Below, one piece after another: positions 29,101 to 37,919 of a DNA stretch of 64,000 nucleotides. The stretch is from positions 62,001 to 126,000 of the forward strand of contig JANWWA010000002.1 of the NCBI GenBank assembly GCA_025056565.1, given 5' to 3'. Every line of letters begins with the position of its first letter. Positions within the stretch are counted from its first letter, which is position 1. Below the pieces are notes generated by a model. That model searched no databases and was not told the DNA's origin. It saw only the letters and a program-made list of their open reading frames with translations. A program made the position numbers and the translations under genes. The stretch is from Chloroherpetonaceae bacterium. GTDB taxonomy: Bacteria > Bacteroidota > Chlorobiia > Chlorobiales > Thermochlorobacteraceae.

Positions 29101-31627
29101 GCTGTCCATCGTGATTGAGAACTATGGACTGGCGACCCGTGAAGGCGTAAGTCTGCGCATTTATGACCGCTGGGCAGAAAACCCTGCGCCAGTGTTGATG
29201 CTTGATACCACGCTGCATCCGATTGGCTTACGCGATTCACTGGTGGTGCAACTTCGCTTTACAGGGCAGGTCGGTGTGCATGAACTTGAACTGGTCATCG
29301 ATGAGCCAAACCGCATTCCAGAGGTTACAAAAGCTAACAACCGCCTACTGCTGCGTGCAAATGTGAGTGCCAACACGGTGATCGGAACAAAGTTACCAGC
29401 CTTCGGGGTGCTCCGAGCCGAGAGGCCTGTTTTGACTGTGCTCAGTCGCAGTGAGCGTCCGAATGCGCCGCGCATCTATCAATTTGAACTCGATACCACC
29501 GACCGGTTCAATAGCCCGCTTTGCGTGCGAAGCGGTAATGTGCAAGAAGGGCAATACATCACTGAATGGCGACCCAGTGTTTTGCCATTGCCAAACACGC
29601 CCTACTTTTGGCGCGTGCGGGTGTTGGAGGGCAGCTCGGATGCGCCTTGGCAAGTGATGCCTGTCTCATTCTCCGATGACCCAGCACTGCAAACCACATG
29701 GCAACAATTTGGCACGCATCTTCTTCGCAATCGCTTGGAAGGATTGGTGTGGCAAACCAATGGTCTCACGAATGGCACAGGGCGTTTGCCGCTGATTGTG
29801 CGCTCAGTTGGATTGAATGCACAGCTTGCCAGTCTCTTCTATGAAATCATCGTGGGTGAGGATAGGCAGTTTGATATTATTTCCATTGGCGCACCTTCAC
29901 GCGGGCCGCTGCGTGGCTTAAATGTGGTGATTCTGGACACGGCACAAGGGGTGCGCGTCTCACGCGTGGAGAATTTTGACTTTCTTACAATGTTTCCCTA
30001 CACGCTGGTCAACTCGGATACCTCGCTGCCCGGACGCTTCACTCGCCTAATTGATGCAATGACGCCAAGCCAATTTGCGCTCATCAGCCTTGTTGATGCC
30101 GTGCCGGATACGCGCGACATTGGGATGAATCCGATTCGTCAGCGCTTGGAAGCATTAGGCAGTCAGCACTTCAGCCGCCTTCGCTTTCGGGAGTCATGGG
30201 CATTTATTGGCACAAAAAATCGAGGCTTTTATGCCGAAGCATGGGGCACACGCTGCGACCGCTCCCAGCAAATTGGCTGCGACGCCACACAGGAGGTAAC
30301 CACTATTGACACTGCCATCACCATTCAGCGTCTGCGTGCAGATTGGCTTACGGACCGAATTGGACCGGCTGCACGCTGGCAACGGCTGTCTTGGCAAAGC
30401 ACAGGTGAGACACAACAAACACGCTTTACCCTTATCGGCGTGCGCTTGGACGGACGAGAAGATTCCTTGCTAACCACCACGCAGCGCATAGGCATGGACC
30501 TCTCTCGCATTGATGCGCAAATGTATCCCTACCTTCGACTGCGTGCTACCTTGCAACGCAGTCCTGCAACGGGCGAAGCGCCGCTGCTTTCGGCTGTAAC
30601 ACTGGCTTACACCCAAGCAGGTGATGCGGCGCTATCGTATCAAACGGCACGGGTCGTGCGCGATTCTGTTGAAGCCGGTGAGCCAATTGAACTGATTGCT
30701 GAAGTGCGCAACTTGGGCGAGTCGACGCTGCGCAACATTCCAGTTCAGCTCACTCGATTGCTGCCAAGCGGCGCACGCCAAACGCTGCAAATGCTGCGCA
30801 TTGATTCACTCTTGCCAAATCAAGCGACGCTACTGCGTCTTAGTGCAAATACCGAGCCTCGTTTTGGCTGGCAAACCGTGGCGATTGAGCTTGACCCTAA
30901 CAATCAACTGGCAGAGCTTTCCAAGCAAAACAATCGGGTTACGCTTTCGGCATTTGTGCGGGCTGATACCATACGCCCCACTGCAACGATTGAGTTTGAT
31001 GGGCGCCGCATTTTTAATGGCGAGACCGTGCGCCAGCGTCCACGCATTGTAATTCGCGCAACCGATAACACACTTTCTCTTACAGACACAAACTCCATTC
31101 GGTTGTTTCTCAATCGTCGTCCGATTTTTTATGCACAGTCAAATGTGCTGACCTTTGTGCCTGCCACACTGGGCAACCCCACTGCGACCGTGGTCTTTAC
31201 GCCAACGCTGGCAGATGGCATCTACACGCTCTCTGTGGTCGTGCGTGACGCAGCAGGCAACACTGCTGATAGTGCCACAACGACAGTGCGCTTCGTCGTA
31301 GAAAGCAGCTTCAAGGTGGAGAACCTATTCAACTATCCAAATCCGTTCTCTGACAAAACGGAATTTGCGTTTCGGCTCACCAGCCCAGATGATGAGCGAC
31401 CAACGGAGTTCAAAATTTACATCTATACGATTGCAGGTCGCTTGGTGCAAGTGTTAGATGCAATGCCGGTCATTAGCGCAAGCTGGCAAGAATACTACCG
31501 CATTCCTTGGGACGGACGTGACCAAGATGGCGACCTATTAGCCAGCGGCGTCTATCTTTATCGCGTGGTGGTGCGCTCCCCAAAGGGAACAATTACGAAG
31601 ACAGAGCGACTGGCAATTGTGCGATAA
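26090..31627 (+). CDS. Giant C25 (gingipain-type) cysteine peptidase with T9SS C-terminal domain, PorU-like
   Basis: 1845 residues. A signal peptide ends near ALSAEAQP. A PorU-type beta-rich N-terminal region is followed by the C25 peptidase domain (about 620-960). The catalytic pair is visible as His848 in HYIGHAGSNTWDL and Cys878 in LSWTCNTGRF, 30 residues apart as in gingipains. Two CARDB-like repeats (about 980-1090 and 1515-1625), an Ig-like segment and a T9SS type A C-terminal domain (about 1745-1845, starting NYPNPFSDKTEF and ending VYLYRVVV...KTERLAIVR) follow. PorU is the T9SS sortase that cleaves cargo and attaches it to anionic LPS, and it keeps its own C-terminal domain. A secreted C25 protease that is not the sortase is the alternative. 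It sits inside a glycan operon. Confidence 0.85.
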   Translation: MPNKAAQWLLLLNLVMALSAEAQPNQLSGKTYVPSYHLRLVNEKVGGREFVRAELSESSIAEETLKADETGVLAPFVPVKVLYIGVPLGAALSISAKSLAGETKSEVLLSPFLGEAARYAEKDLAAKLRQSPLYQSAEVFPTSLARVVRYFFVGSQYVAEVQVAPLQYAAARRELRWHRLIELSWSFVPAANRQWSNPTCAHSDLDEEFLRRNLVNYKDAKAFRAPPSVTSQVGSAFSDSTGAWYNPSQPYLKLLTTEDGLYRISGAEIAAAGVSLSGIDPRTLRLIYKGKEMPILVRGEDDGRFDPTDEIEFLGSFNRGNPEPLLDEFTGNVVGTVTELRNAYSDTSVYWLTWGSERGRRVQTASATPRGTALAQSFLATYYIEQDCVYVTALTEQGQYITERVLGEGWAQRLFQVSPAFPTDAEQVSFQLEGALNTGIAQARLRFAHTTNGTAEFEVILNGAPIGTIPLSGRGAETYTLSFNALALRNGTNQLLYRLRRTGAQTAVAIVALDWIEFSYLRSFAVPTLERQFFFATGNTGQDIELSGVVEGDFVLYDLTDTVRLSGAVRSGERLRMSTSANKRYLFAEQRNIFRPIVRVHQAKLPLRSPNRTADYIIITHPLFRAQANRLAAFRASPQGGGYRTEVVETEQIYDEFGFGLYDPMAIRQFLKYAFENWRAPRPRYVVLFGGANRDVKKKLRVSSERPALVPTFGQPVSDIWFVSFSNDPARPFRNIPRMMIGRIPVYTIAEAETYLSKLLSHNQTAARAERWHKNFLFINGGFNVQEQQLFRFYANSIISTFVTPPPIAGRADTLYRDDQNPFVSTQLEAQIRSAMQRGSSVVHYIGHAGSNTWDLALGDPLTLQNRARYPLVLSWTCNTGRFAEPFGKSFAEKFLLSPEGGALCFIGTAGWGFPSLDHLLSQGVFRAICDTLRTAGEIWFSAHRAFREQFGFFSAALEGTIDHYNLQGDPAAPIPLATLPDLALEAGQATFLNQTLDESLAQPLSIVIENYGLATREGVSLRIYDRWAENPAPVLMLDTTLHPIGLRDSLVVQLRFTGQVGVHELELVIDEPNRIPEVTKANNRLLLRANVSANTVIGTKLPAFGVLRAERPVLTVLSRSERPNAPRIYQFELDTTDRFNSPLCVRSGNVQEGQYITEWRPSVLPLPNTPYFWRVRVLEGSSDAPWQVMPVSFSDDPALQTTWQQFGTHLLRNRLEGLVWQTNGLTNGTGRLPLIVRSVGLNAQLASLFYEIIVGEDRQFDIISIGAPSRGPLRGLNVVILDTAQGVRVSRVENFDFLTMFPYTLVNSDTSLPGRFTRLIDAMTPSQFALISLVDAVPDTRDIGMNPIRQRLEALGSQHFSRLRFRESWAFIGTKNRGFYAEAWGTRCDRSQQIGCDATQEVTTIDTAITIQRLRADWLTDRIGPAARWQRLSWQSTGETQQTRFTLIGVRLDGREDSLLTTTQRIGMDLSRIDAQMYPYLRLRATLQRSPATGEAPLLSAVTLAYTQAGDAALSYQTARVVRDSVEAGEPIELIAEVRNLGESTLRNIPVQLTRLLPSGARQTLQMLRIDSLLPNQATLLRLSANTEPRFGWQTVAIELDPNNQLAELSKQNNRVTLSAFVRADTIRPTATIEFDGRRIFNGETVRQRPRIVIRATDNTLSLTDTNSIRLFLNRRPIFYAQSNVLTFVPATLGNPTATVVFTPTLADGIYTLSVVVRDAAGNTADSATTTVRFVVESSFKVENLFNYPNPFSDKTEFAFRLTSPDDERPTEFKIYIYTIAGRLVQVLDAMPVISASWQEYYRIPWDGRDQDGDLLASGVYLYRVVVRSPKGTITKTERLAIVR

Positions 31628-31629
31628 CG

Positions 31630-32751
31630 ATGAAAGTCTTCTACCTTGCCCCGAAGCCCCATCCGCTCAATGGCATTTCACAATATGCCTCGCTACTGAT
31701 GTCGGCAATAAAGAAGTATGCGCCCCATATTGCCTTTCACCGCTTAGATGAGCAGGAGTTTATGCAGTGCTATGCCGACCTGCCAAAAGGCAGTGTGGTG
31801 ATGGCAGAAATGAGTGTCGGAGAAGGCAAAGTGTTCCAAGCACTTTGGCAGCAAAAGCGGCACCGACCTGACCTCAGGCGCGTGATTACAATTCACGACC
31901 CGCCACGCTTTGCAGTGGAAATGACCCCACTTTTAGAGCGAATGTCAGCTACAACACTGATGCGGGCACTGCGCCGAGCATTCCTCGACACGCTGGGCTG
32001 GGTCGTTGAGCGACAAGTGACTATGCCGCACGACATATTTCTCTGCCTAACACAGCTGGGCAAACAAGTACTGGAACAGAAGTTTAGGCAATATTTCCCC
32101 TTTGTGCCAAAAGTCTTCTATGTGCCGCATCTACTCTACCTTGACCCTCCCGAATGTGTGCCTGAGCCAGAGTCACTAGTCCCGACACTCGGCTATTTTG
32201 GCTACATCAATCCGCACAAAGGCTTGCATATCTTGATTGAAGCCGTGCGTCGCTTGAAGGCTGAAAGAAAATCTTGCCCGCAACTGATAATCTATGGTGA
32301 GCCTATTACACTCAAAGGTTGCCGCTATTATGCACGCTTGCGAGCACAAGTAGCAAAATATCGGCTCGAAGAAATCGTGCAGCTAAGGGGCTACTTACCA
32401 GAGCACCAGATTGCGGCATTCCTGCGCACAGTGGATGTGCTGGCTATGCCGTATTTGGATTTAGGATTCGTCTCAGCCAGCGGGGTACTACAATGGGCGC
32501 GTAGCGTCGGGGTGCCTGTGCTGGCAAGCCAAACCCCTGCACTAAGGGCACTCATTGCAGATGGCGTAGAAGGTAAGCTGATTCCAACCTACAACATCGC
32601 AAAATGGGCTGAAGCGATACATTCTGTCGCAACCGAGCGCAAGATGTGGTGGGCATTTCGCAGCGGCGTCGTGCATAGACGCACCGAAGCAGAGTGGAAA
32701 ACTGTCGCAATGAAGCTATCGGCTATTCTTCAAGAAATTCAGGGAGCTTAG
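31630..32751 (+). CDS. Glycosyltransferase family 4-type protein
   Basis: 373 residues with a GT-B layout. The N-terminal domain begins MKVFYLAPKPHPLNGISQYA, a donor/acceptor loop typical of GT4. The C-terminal domain has LGYFGYINPHKGLHILIEAV and the late FVSASGVLQWARSVGVPVLAS, a variant of the usual E(x7)E region in which no clear first Glu is seen. It starts 2 bp after the C25 peptidase stop. The sugar and acceptor are unknown; context points to surface polysaccharide assembly. Confidence 0.85.
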   Translation: MKVFYLAPKPHPLNGISQYASLLMSAIKKYAPHIAFHRLDEQEFMQCYADLPKGSVVMAEMSVGEGKVFQALWQQKRHRPDLRRVITIHDPPRFAVEMTPLLERMSATTLMRALRRAFLDTLGWVVERQVTMPHDIFLCLTQLGKQVLEQKFRQYFPFVPKVFYVPHLLYLDPPECVPEPESLVPTLGYFGYINPHKGLHILIEAVRRLKAERKSCPQLIIYGEPITLKGCRYYARLRAQVAKYRLEEIVQLRGYLPEHQIAAFLRTVDVLAMPYLDLGFVSASGVLQWARSVGVPVLASQTPALRALIADGVEGKLIPTYNIAKWAEAIHSVATERKMWWAFRSGVVHRRTEAEWKTVAMKLSAILQEIQGA

Positions 32752-32753
32752 CA

Positions 32754-33872
32754 ATGCATATTGCAATTGATGCGCTGCTGCTCAAAAATCAAAATGCAGG
32801 CACTGGTTTCTACACCCATCAATTGCTTGTGGCACTTTCTCGCCTGCCTTCCGCGCATTGCTTCAGCGTATTTGTTGATGCACGCTATCAAAAAGCAAGT
32901 GAGTTTGAGTCTGAGAAAATGAATGTGCGGAAAGTAAAGTTACGCGGCACAGCGCATCGGATTTTGTGGGAACAGCTTGTGCTACCAAAGGAGCTACAGC
33001 ACATCAAAGCCGATGTTGCGCTCTATCCTTTTTTCATCAAACCAGTGCAGAGCCATGTGCCATCAGTGGTAATTATTCACGATGCGCTGATTAAGATATA
33101 TCCAGAGCTAATTGAGCCAGTTCGGCGCTGGTATCTTAGTGCGATGATAGAGCGCTCTATTCGGCACGCTACGCGCATCATAACTGTATCGAAATATGCA
33201 AGAGCAGATATTGTAAAGCACTATGGCGTAGCGCAAGAACGGATTTCGGTCGTGCCTGCAGCGGCAGCGCCGCATTTTGAAACAAAGCTTTCAAGTGCTG
33301 AACAGAGAGCAATTCTGCAGAGCTATGCCGTGCTCTTCGAGCGATTTTTTTTATGCGTTGGCATTAGCCACAGGTATAAAAACTATTTGGAACTTTTGCG
33401 TGCATTCAAAGCTGCTTTGGAGAGAGAACCTTCATTGCGGCTTGTGATGGTCGGTAGCGACGGCAACGATGCAACGCGCATTCAGGCGTTTATTGAGCAA
33501 AACGCGCTGCAGGAAAAAGTCTTTCGTGCAAAGTATGTGGCATCGGAAGATTTGCGAGCCTTTTACACTGCTGCTGCAGCGCTGGTTGTAACCAGTCAGT
33601 ATGAATCCTTTTGTTTGCCAATTGTGGAAGCGATGCAATCAGGCTGCCCGGTGATTGTGGCAAATCGTGCAGCACTGCCTGAGACAGCTGGCAATGCAGG
33701 TTTAATGTATCGCACAGAGGAAGACCTTTCACAAGCTTTGCTGGAAGTTTGGCGCAACGATGCATTGCGAGCCTCTTTGGTGAAGAAGGGGTATGAACGC
33801 GCAAAGGCATACTCGTGGTCAGATTCTGCCAAAAAGACATTGGCAATACTTGAAGCAAGCGTGAGAGCATAG
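32754..33872 (+). CDS. Glycosyltransferase family 4 (mannosyltransferase-like)
   Basis: 372 residues, GT-B fold. Motifs are MHIAIDALLLKNQNAGTGFY at the start, RIITVSKYARADIVKHYGV in the first domain, FLCVGISHRYKNYLELLRAF at the start of the second, and the retaining-GT4 E(x7)E region in SQYESFCLPIVEAMQSGCPV. The ATG at 32754 is preceded by GGGAGC and follows the previous stop by 2 bp; the in-frame ATG at 32694 would overlap the preceding gene by 58 bases and is rejected. It is the last gene of the operon. Confidence 0.9.
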   Translation: MHIAIDALLLKNQNAGTGFYTHQLLVALSRLPSAHCFSVFVDARYQKASEFESEKMNVRKVKLRGTAHRILWEQLVLPKELQHIKADVALYPFFIKPVQSHVPSVVIIHDALIKIYPELIEPVRRWYLSAMIERSIRHATRIITVSKYARADIVKHYGVAQERISVVPAAAAPHFETKLSSAEQRAILQSYAVLFERFFLCVGISHRYKNYLELLRAFKAALEREPSLRLVMVGSDGNDATRIQAFIEQNALQEKVFRAKYVASEDLRAFYTAAAALVVTSQYESFCLPIVEAMQSGCPVIVANRAALPETAGNAGLMYRTEEDLSQALLEVWRNDALRASLVKKGYERAKAYSWSDSAKKTLAILEASVRA

Positions 33873-33947
33873 TGATGGGCATGTCTTGACAGTATCGTCA
33901 TCAAGGCGTAGTATGCAAAGGGGTGCAAAGCAAGGCAGGCACAGCAA

Positions 33948-35612
33948 CTAAGTCTCTTCCAGTGATAAGCGTGGCGTGACGATGAGCACCTCTTCTCGAG
34001 AGACCACGACGCTACCGGGCGGAGCCCCTTTGGGCTTGCGAACATACTTTTTCTCCGTGCAAATAACGGGTGCAAGTTCACTGGTGCGGGCTGAGGAATA
34101 GTAGGCTGCAATCTCGGCGGCGCGCAAAAGTTCTTCTTTGCTTGGCTTGCGTGAGGCTTTAAGCACGCAGTGCGACCCTGAGACCCCACGCGCATGAAGC
34201 CAAATATCATTCGGGCGCGCATACTTGAAGGTAAGCACATCGTTGTTTTCTGCGTTTTTCCCAACCCAAAGTTCTGCGCTGTCGCTAATCTTAAAACGAC
34301 GAAACAGTTGCACCTGCTCTGCTTGTGCTGTCTGTAGAAGAGAAAATTTTTTAAGCCACTCCAAGTTTTTTTCTCGCCATGCTCTAAATGCTTTGGGCGT
34401 GGTGAGGCTCTTAAGCTCGGAAAGCAGCGCTTGCTGCACGCTAAGATGATGCTCAAACTCAGCCAGTCGCTTTTGGGTGGTGGCGATACTCTGTCGTGCA
34501 GATTTGGCGCGTGAAAAGTAACGCTCTGCATTTTCCAGCGCGGACTGAGCAGGATCGAGTGGGATTGTGACGCGCTCACCTGCTGCGAACACATCACTGA
34601 GTTCAATTTCTGTCAGACCTTTGGCAATCTGTTCACGGTGCAAAAGCAAGAGATGTCCAAACCGCTCATATTGCTCAGCACGATGGTGTGCTAAGTGTAT
34701 TTTCATTGCTTGAATTTGCTCAGTCGTCTTCTGAAGCAAGCGCTCCAGTGATTTTTGCAAGGAAAGTAACTCTTTGCCGAAATGCTCTTGCTGATGCATC
34801 CGTTGCGCATAAATGCGCAGGGCATCGCCTACTAACTCAAAGGTTTCCACTCGCTCAAAGGGGGTATGGGTGTGCGTAACGAGAGAGAACCAGATACGGT
34901 TTTCAGAAGAGTAAATTTTTGGCTCAGGTGAAAGCAGCTCATAGAAGAGATCTTGAAAAGCGTGGTAAAGTGCATCGGGTAAGAGCGCAGAGTGAGCTTG
35001 ACGTGCCCGAAAAAGCAGCTCTCGCGCCAAATACAAATCAAAGCCAATAAGCTGCTTGGTCAAAAATTTTTCTTGCTCTTTTTTGCTTTGTTGGAGCAAG
35101 AGTGAAGCGTTGATAGCTTGGAAGAATGCATCTTTGTCTACTGCAAGCCGTTCAAGTGAGCGCAAAATTGGTGTGCGGGCTTCTACTTGCAGAGGCTTTC
35201 CGATTTTCTCTGGCGCTTGCTTGAATGATTCCTGCACAAGTCCATCTTTGAGCAAAAAGAAGTTGGTATCAGCACTGAAAAGTTGAAAGGCAAACGAGAG
35301 ATTGTCTTCAAGCTCCAAGTATAGAATGCGGTCGCTGTCGGAAATCTTTACGGCTTGGATTTGCTTATCGTTGGCAGATGGCATAAGGCTGGCAGTGTTG
35401 CGCTTCTTGCGCTGAAAGTCCTCAGAGTAATAGAGTGGCAGATGTGGTGAATGAGCCGTCGCAACCAGCGACAAGCGCTCTTTGTTGCGACCGAAAACCA
35501 AAATGCGCAGCTCATTTTTTTCTTGTGAGAAAGACTCGAAGATGTAGCCGCCTTCGAGACGCGCTTTAAGTTCTAAGGCCAGCGCATAGAGCGTAAAGTA
35601 ACTTTTAGTCAT
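33948..35612 (-). CDS. rqcH: NFACT/RqcH-like protein (Rqc2 homolog, FbpA family)
   Basis: About 554 residues. The N-terminal NFACT-N region (KSYFTLYALALELKARLEGG) leads into a helical coiled-coil middle, and the NFACT-R domain at the C-terminus contains PNDIWLHARGVSGSHCVLK. RqcH binds stalled 50S-nascent-chain complexes and adds C-terminal alanine tails that mark proteins for degradation; family members were earlier called fibronectin-binding proteins. The ATG at 35612 is preferred over the TTG at 35630, which would overlap the divergent DUF547 gene. The 3' end faces the glycan operon. Confidence 0.9.
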   Translation of the reverse strand: MTKSYFTLYALALELKARLEGGYIFESFSQEKNELRILVFGRNKERLSLVATAHSPHLPLYYSEDFQRKKRNTASLMPSANDKQIQAVKISDSDRILYLELEDNLSFAFQLFSADTNFFLLKDGLVQESFKQAPEKIGKPLQVEARTPILRSLERLAVDKDAFFQAINASLLLQQSKKEQEKFLTKQLIGFDLYLARELLFRARQAHSALLPDALYHAFQDLFYELLSPEPKIYSSENRIWFSLVTHTHTPFERVETFELVGDALRIYAQRMHQQEHFGKELLSLQKSLERLLQKTTEQIQAMKIHLAHHRAEQYERFGHLLLLHREQIAKGLTEIELSDVFAAGERVTIPLDPAQSALENAERYFSRAKSARQSIATTQKRLAEFEHHLSVQQALLSELKSLTTPKAFRAWREKNLEWLKKFSLLQTAQAEQVQLFRRFKISDSAELWVGKNAENNDVLTFKYARPNDIWLHARGVSGSHCVLKASRKPSKEELLRAAEIAAYYSSARTSELAPVICTEKKYVRKPKGAPPGSVVVSREEVLIVTPRLSLEET

Positions 35613-35624
35613 TATGTCTAACCG

Positions 35625-36404
35625 ATGCAAATTGTAAAGACCTATCTTGTAAGTTTATCTGTAATGTTTCACCTATCACCGATTGCGTTGGCGCAAATGA
35701 AACAAGCGTTTGACCACAGCAAGTTTGACGCAGTGCTGAAAAAATATGTGCAGGATGGAAAAGTAAATTATGCAGGACTGAAGCAAGAGCCACTGCTTGA
35801 TGCATATCTCAAAGACTTAGAGCAAGCTGACCCAGAGGCGCTACCGACAAAGGAAGAAAAAATCGCATTTTGGATTAATGCTTATAATGCCTACACACTC
35901 AAACTTGTCGTAGACCACTACCCGATAAAGAGCATCACCGACCTAAGCGCTTTGGGCTACCTCACGCTCCCAATTGATAGCCCTTGGAAGCGCAAGTTTT
36001 GCAAAGTTGGTGGTAGAGTGTATTCACTGGATGAGATTGAACACGACATTTTGCGTGCCAAGTTTGGCGAAGAGAAAATTCATTTTGCGGTAAATTGTGC
36101 CTCAGTGTCGTGCCCTATCCTAAGAAGCGAAGCCTACACGGGTGAAAGATTGGCGCAACAGCTAAGAGAACAGGCAGAAAACTTTTTGCGCGATGGTGTG
36201 CGCAATGCATTCCGATTAGAAGAAAATACGCTATACCTTTCCAGAATTTTTGATTGGTATCGCTCAGATTTTGAGAAGAAAAAGTCATCGCTTCTTCTGT
36301 ATCTTGCGCCATATTTTTCCGATGAAGAACGCCGACGGCTGGAGTCAGGCAACATCACCATTAAATTTCTAGACTACAATTGGGAACTCAATGAGCAAAA
36401 ATAA
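35625..36404 (+). CDS. DUF547 domain-containing secreted protein
   Basis: 259 residues. A signal peptide is likely (about 1-24, ending near SPIALAQ). The mature part carries DUF547 signatures: KVNYAGLKQEPLLDAYLKDL, KIAFWINAYNAYTLKLVVDHY, and the Cys-containing HFAVNCASVSCPILRSEAY. The family has a transglutaminase/peptidase-like fold but no settled enzymatic role. The gene is divergent from rqcH with about 12 bp between start codons and is followed after 9 bp by a dCMP deaminase gene. Confidence 0.88.
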   Translation: MQIVKTYLVSLSVMFHLSPIALAQMKQAFDHSKFDAVLKKYVQDGKVNYAGLKQEPLLDAYLKDLEQADPEALPTKEEKIAFWINAYNAYTLKLVVDHYPIKSITDLSALGYLTLPIDSPWKRKFCKVGGRVYSLDEIEHDILRAKFGEEKIHFAVNCASVSCPILRSEAYTGERLAQQLREQAENFLRDGVRNAFRLEENTLYLSRIFDWYRSDFEKKKSSLLLYLAPYFSDEERRRLESGNITIKFLDYNWELNEQK

Positions 36405-36413
36405 TCTCGCCTT

Positions 36414-36941
36414 ATGCAAGCGTTTGAGCATGAAAATGGGTCTTTAAGTGCAGCCGAAAAGCCCAAGCGAATTGGCTGGCAGGAGTATTTTATGCGTGTA
36501 GCACATCTGATTTCGCTGCGCTCCACATGTGAGCGGGCGCATGTTGGCGCTGTAATTGTGCGAGACAACAATATCTTGGCAACTGGCTACAACGGCTCGC
36601 CGTCCGGCTTACCCCATTGCGACGGTCCAAACTGCCTGATTTACAGATCTACGCACCCCGACGGCACAGTCGAAGAGAATTGTATGCGCACCATTCACGC
36701 AGAAATGAATGCTATCATTCAAGCGGCAAAGCATGGGGTCTCTATCAAAGATGCAGAAATCTATGTAACGGCAAGCCCGTGCCTCAATTGCCTGAAGGCT
36801 TTAATCAATGTCGGCATTAAGACCATTTACTACGACAAGCCTTACAAGATTGAGCATATTTCGGAACTCTTGCGTCTTTCGGGCGTGCGCCTCATTCAGG
36901 TGCATATTGAAAACGCACACATCTTGCCGAACCATTCTTAG
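36414..36941 (+). CDS. Deoxycytidylate (dCMP) deaminase family protein, ComEB-like
   Basis: 175-residue cytidine-deaminase-fold zinc enzyme that would convert dCMP to dUMP for dTTP synthesis. The zinc and catalytic residues are His95 and Glu97 in THAEMNAI (read as IHAEMNAI) and Cys123 and Cys126 in SPCLNCLK. The [10 protein letters not shown] and [12 protein letters not shown] segments match ComEB/dCMP deaminases, the latter supplying an extra zinc-like Cys-His pair. A deoxycytidine or guanine deaminase is less likely. It is 9 bp from DUF547 and 8 bp from the next gene. Confidence 0.9.
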   Translation: MQAFEHENGSLSAAEKPKRIGWQEYFMRVAHLISLRSTCERAHVGAVIVRDNNILATGYNGSPSGLPHCDGPNCLIYRSTHPDGTVEENCMRTIHAEMNAIIQAAKHGVSIKDAEIYVTASPCLNCLKALINVGIKTIYYDKPYKIEHISELLRLSGVRLIQVHIENAHILPNHS

Positions 36942-36949
36942 CTGAACCG

Positions 36950-37864
36950 ATGTCACGGAGACCTCTCTTCTACCTTTGGGACGAAGTCTATCACCTTGAC
37001 CCTAATTCACTGACGAAATCAGCCTTGCTCGACTTGCAAAGCAGCATCCTGCCAGAAAAGAAACAGCAAGCCCGTGCTGTGCTGCTGTTTCTCTATGTCT
37101 CAGGCGTAGCCAAAGAAGAGCGGATGGAAGTGCAAGCTAAAGCAGAGCTCATTAAGGCAGGAGAGACTATACTGCTGTCGGCTGACCGTGAGAAAATCTT
37201 GGAAGAAGTCGAGGTGGAGTTAAGCAAACTAAGTGGCAAGCCAGATGAGATTGAGGAAGATTTCTGGAAATACGAAAGCCTTCGGCTGGCCGCAATGCTG
37301 ATGTATGCGCCGTTTGATACAGCCGTAATGGAGTCCTCGCTTGATGCCGTGATGCTGCTCTCTCGCCTAAAAAAGGTGCCAGCCGATGCGGCATTTATGC
37401 TGCTTTGGATGCTGTACGAGCGGGCAATGAATCCGATGTACAAGCGTTTTTTTGCCTCAGCCGAGCCAGACTTTTGGGAAAATTATTGCGCAATGTCGCT
37501 TAAAGTAATGGGACGCTATCTACACGATGCAGCGATGGCGTATATCCTCTACTACGAAGAGCCACCGGGTTCTCAGACCTCAGCTCGACACTTGGAGCGA
37601 TGCGGAAAGTTATTAGACGTAGCACTGGAAGCCTGTTACCTCGTGCATCGACTGTCGCCGTTTATTACTGCCGAAATCGATAGGGGCATCTACGAATTCT
37701 GCTCGAAAGCAATCATAGAACGCGACCCCAAGCCACTGATTACATACTCGTATCGCCTATTGGATTTATCGAGCGAAGATTTCTTCGTAACCCTGCCAAA
37801 AGAACAAATCAATACACTGATTTTGAAGGCTATAAACAAGTTACCTCTCGAAGTCAGGGCGTAG
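36950..37864 (+). CDS. Hypothetical helical cytoplasmic protein
   Basis: 304 residues that I do not recognise. It appears soluble and almost entirely alpha-helical, with charged helices (about 60-110) and regularly spaced hydrophobic positions that could form TPR-like or HEAT-like repeats. There is no signal peptide or membrane segment. It begins MSRRPLFYLWDEVYHLDP and follows the dCMP deaminase gene after 8 bp, with ribD 55 bp downstream. The codon pattern and steady reading frame support a real gene. Function is unknown. Confidence 0.72.
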   Translation: MSRRPLFYLWDEVYHLDPNSLTKSALLDLQSSILPEKKQQARAVLLFLYVSGVAKEERMEVQAKAELIKAGETILLSADREKILEEVEVELSKLSGKPDEIEEDFWKYESLRLAAMLMYAPFDTAVMESSLDAVMLLSRLKKVPADAAFMLLWMLYERAMNPMYKRFFASAEPDFWENYCAMSLKVMGRYLHDAAMAYILYYEEPPGSQTSARHLERCGKLLDVALEACYLVHRLSPFITAEIDRGIYEFCSKAIIERDPKPLITYSYRLLDLSSEDFFVTLPKEQINTLILKAINKLPLEVRA

Positions 37865-37919
37865 CTGTGCAAGTGAAGTAAGAAAGGCAAAAACCAAAAA
37901 CCAGTGAAAAGCGGCAAAT

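Noticed and set aside
33596-34606. 336-residue ORF on the minus strand overlapping the rqcH 3' part and the convergent GT4 3' end
   Set aside because: It overlaps two well-supported genes in another frame, its composition is unlike a protein (very rich in Ser, His, Cys), and no motif is visible.
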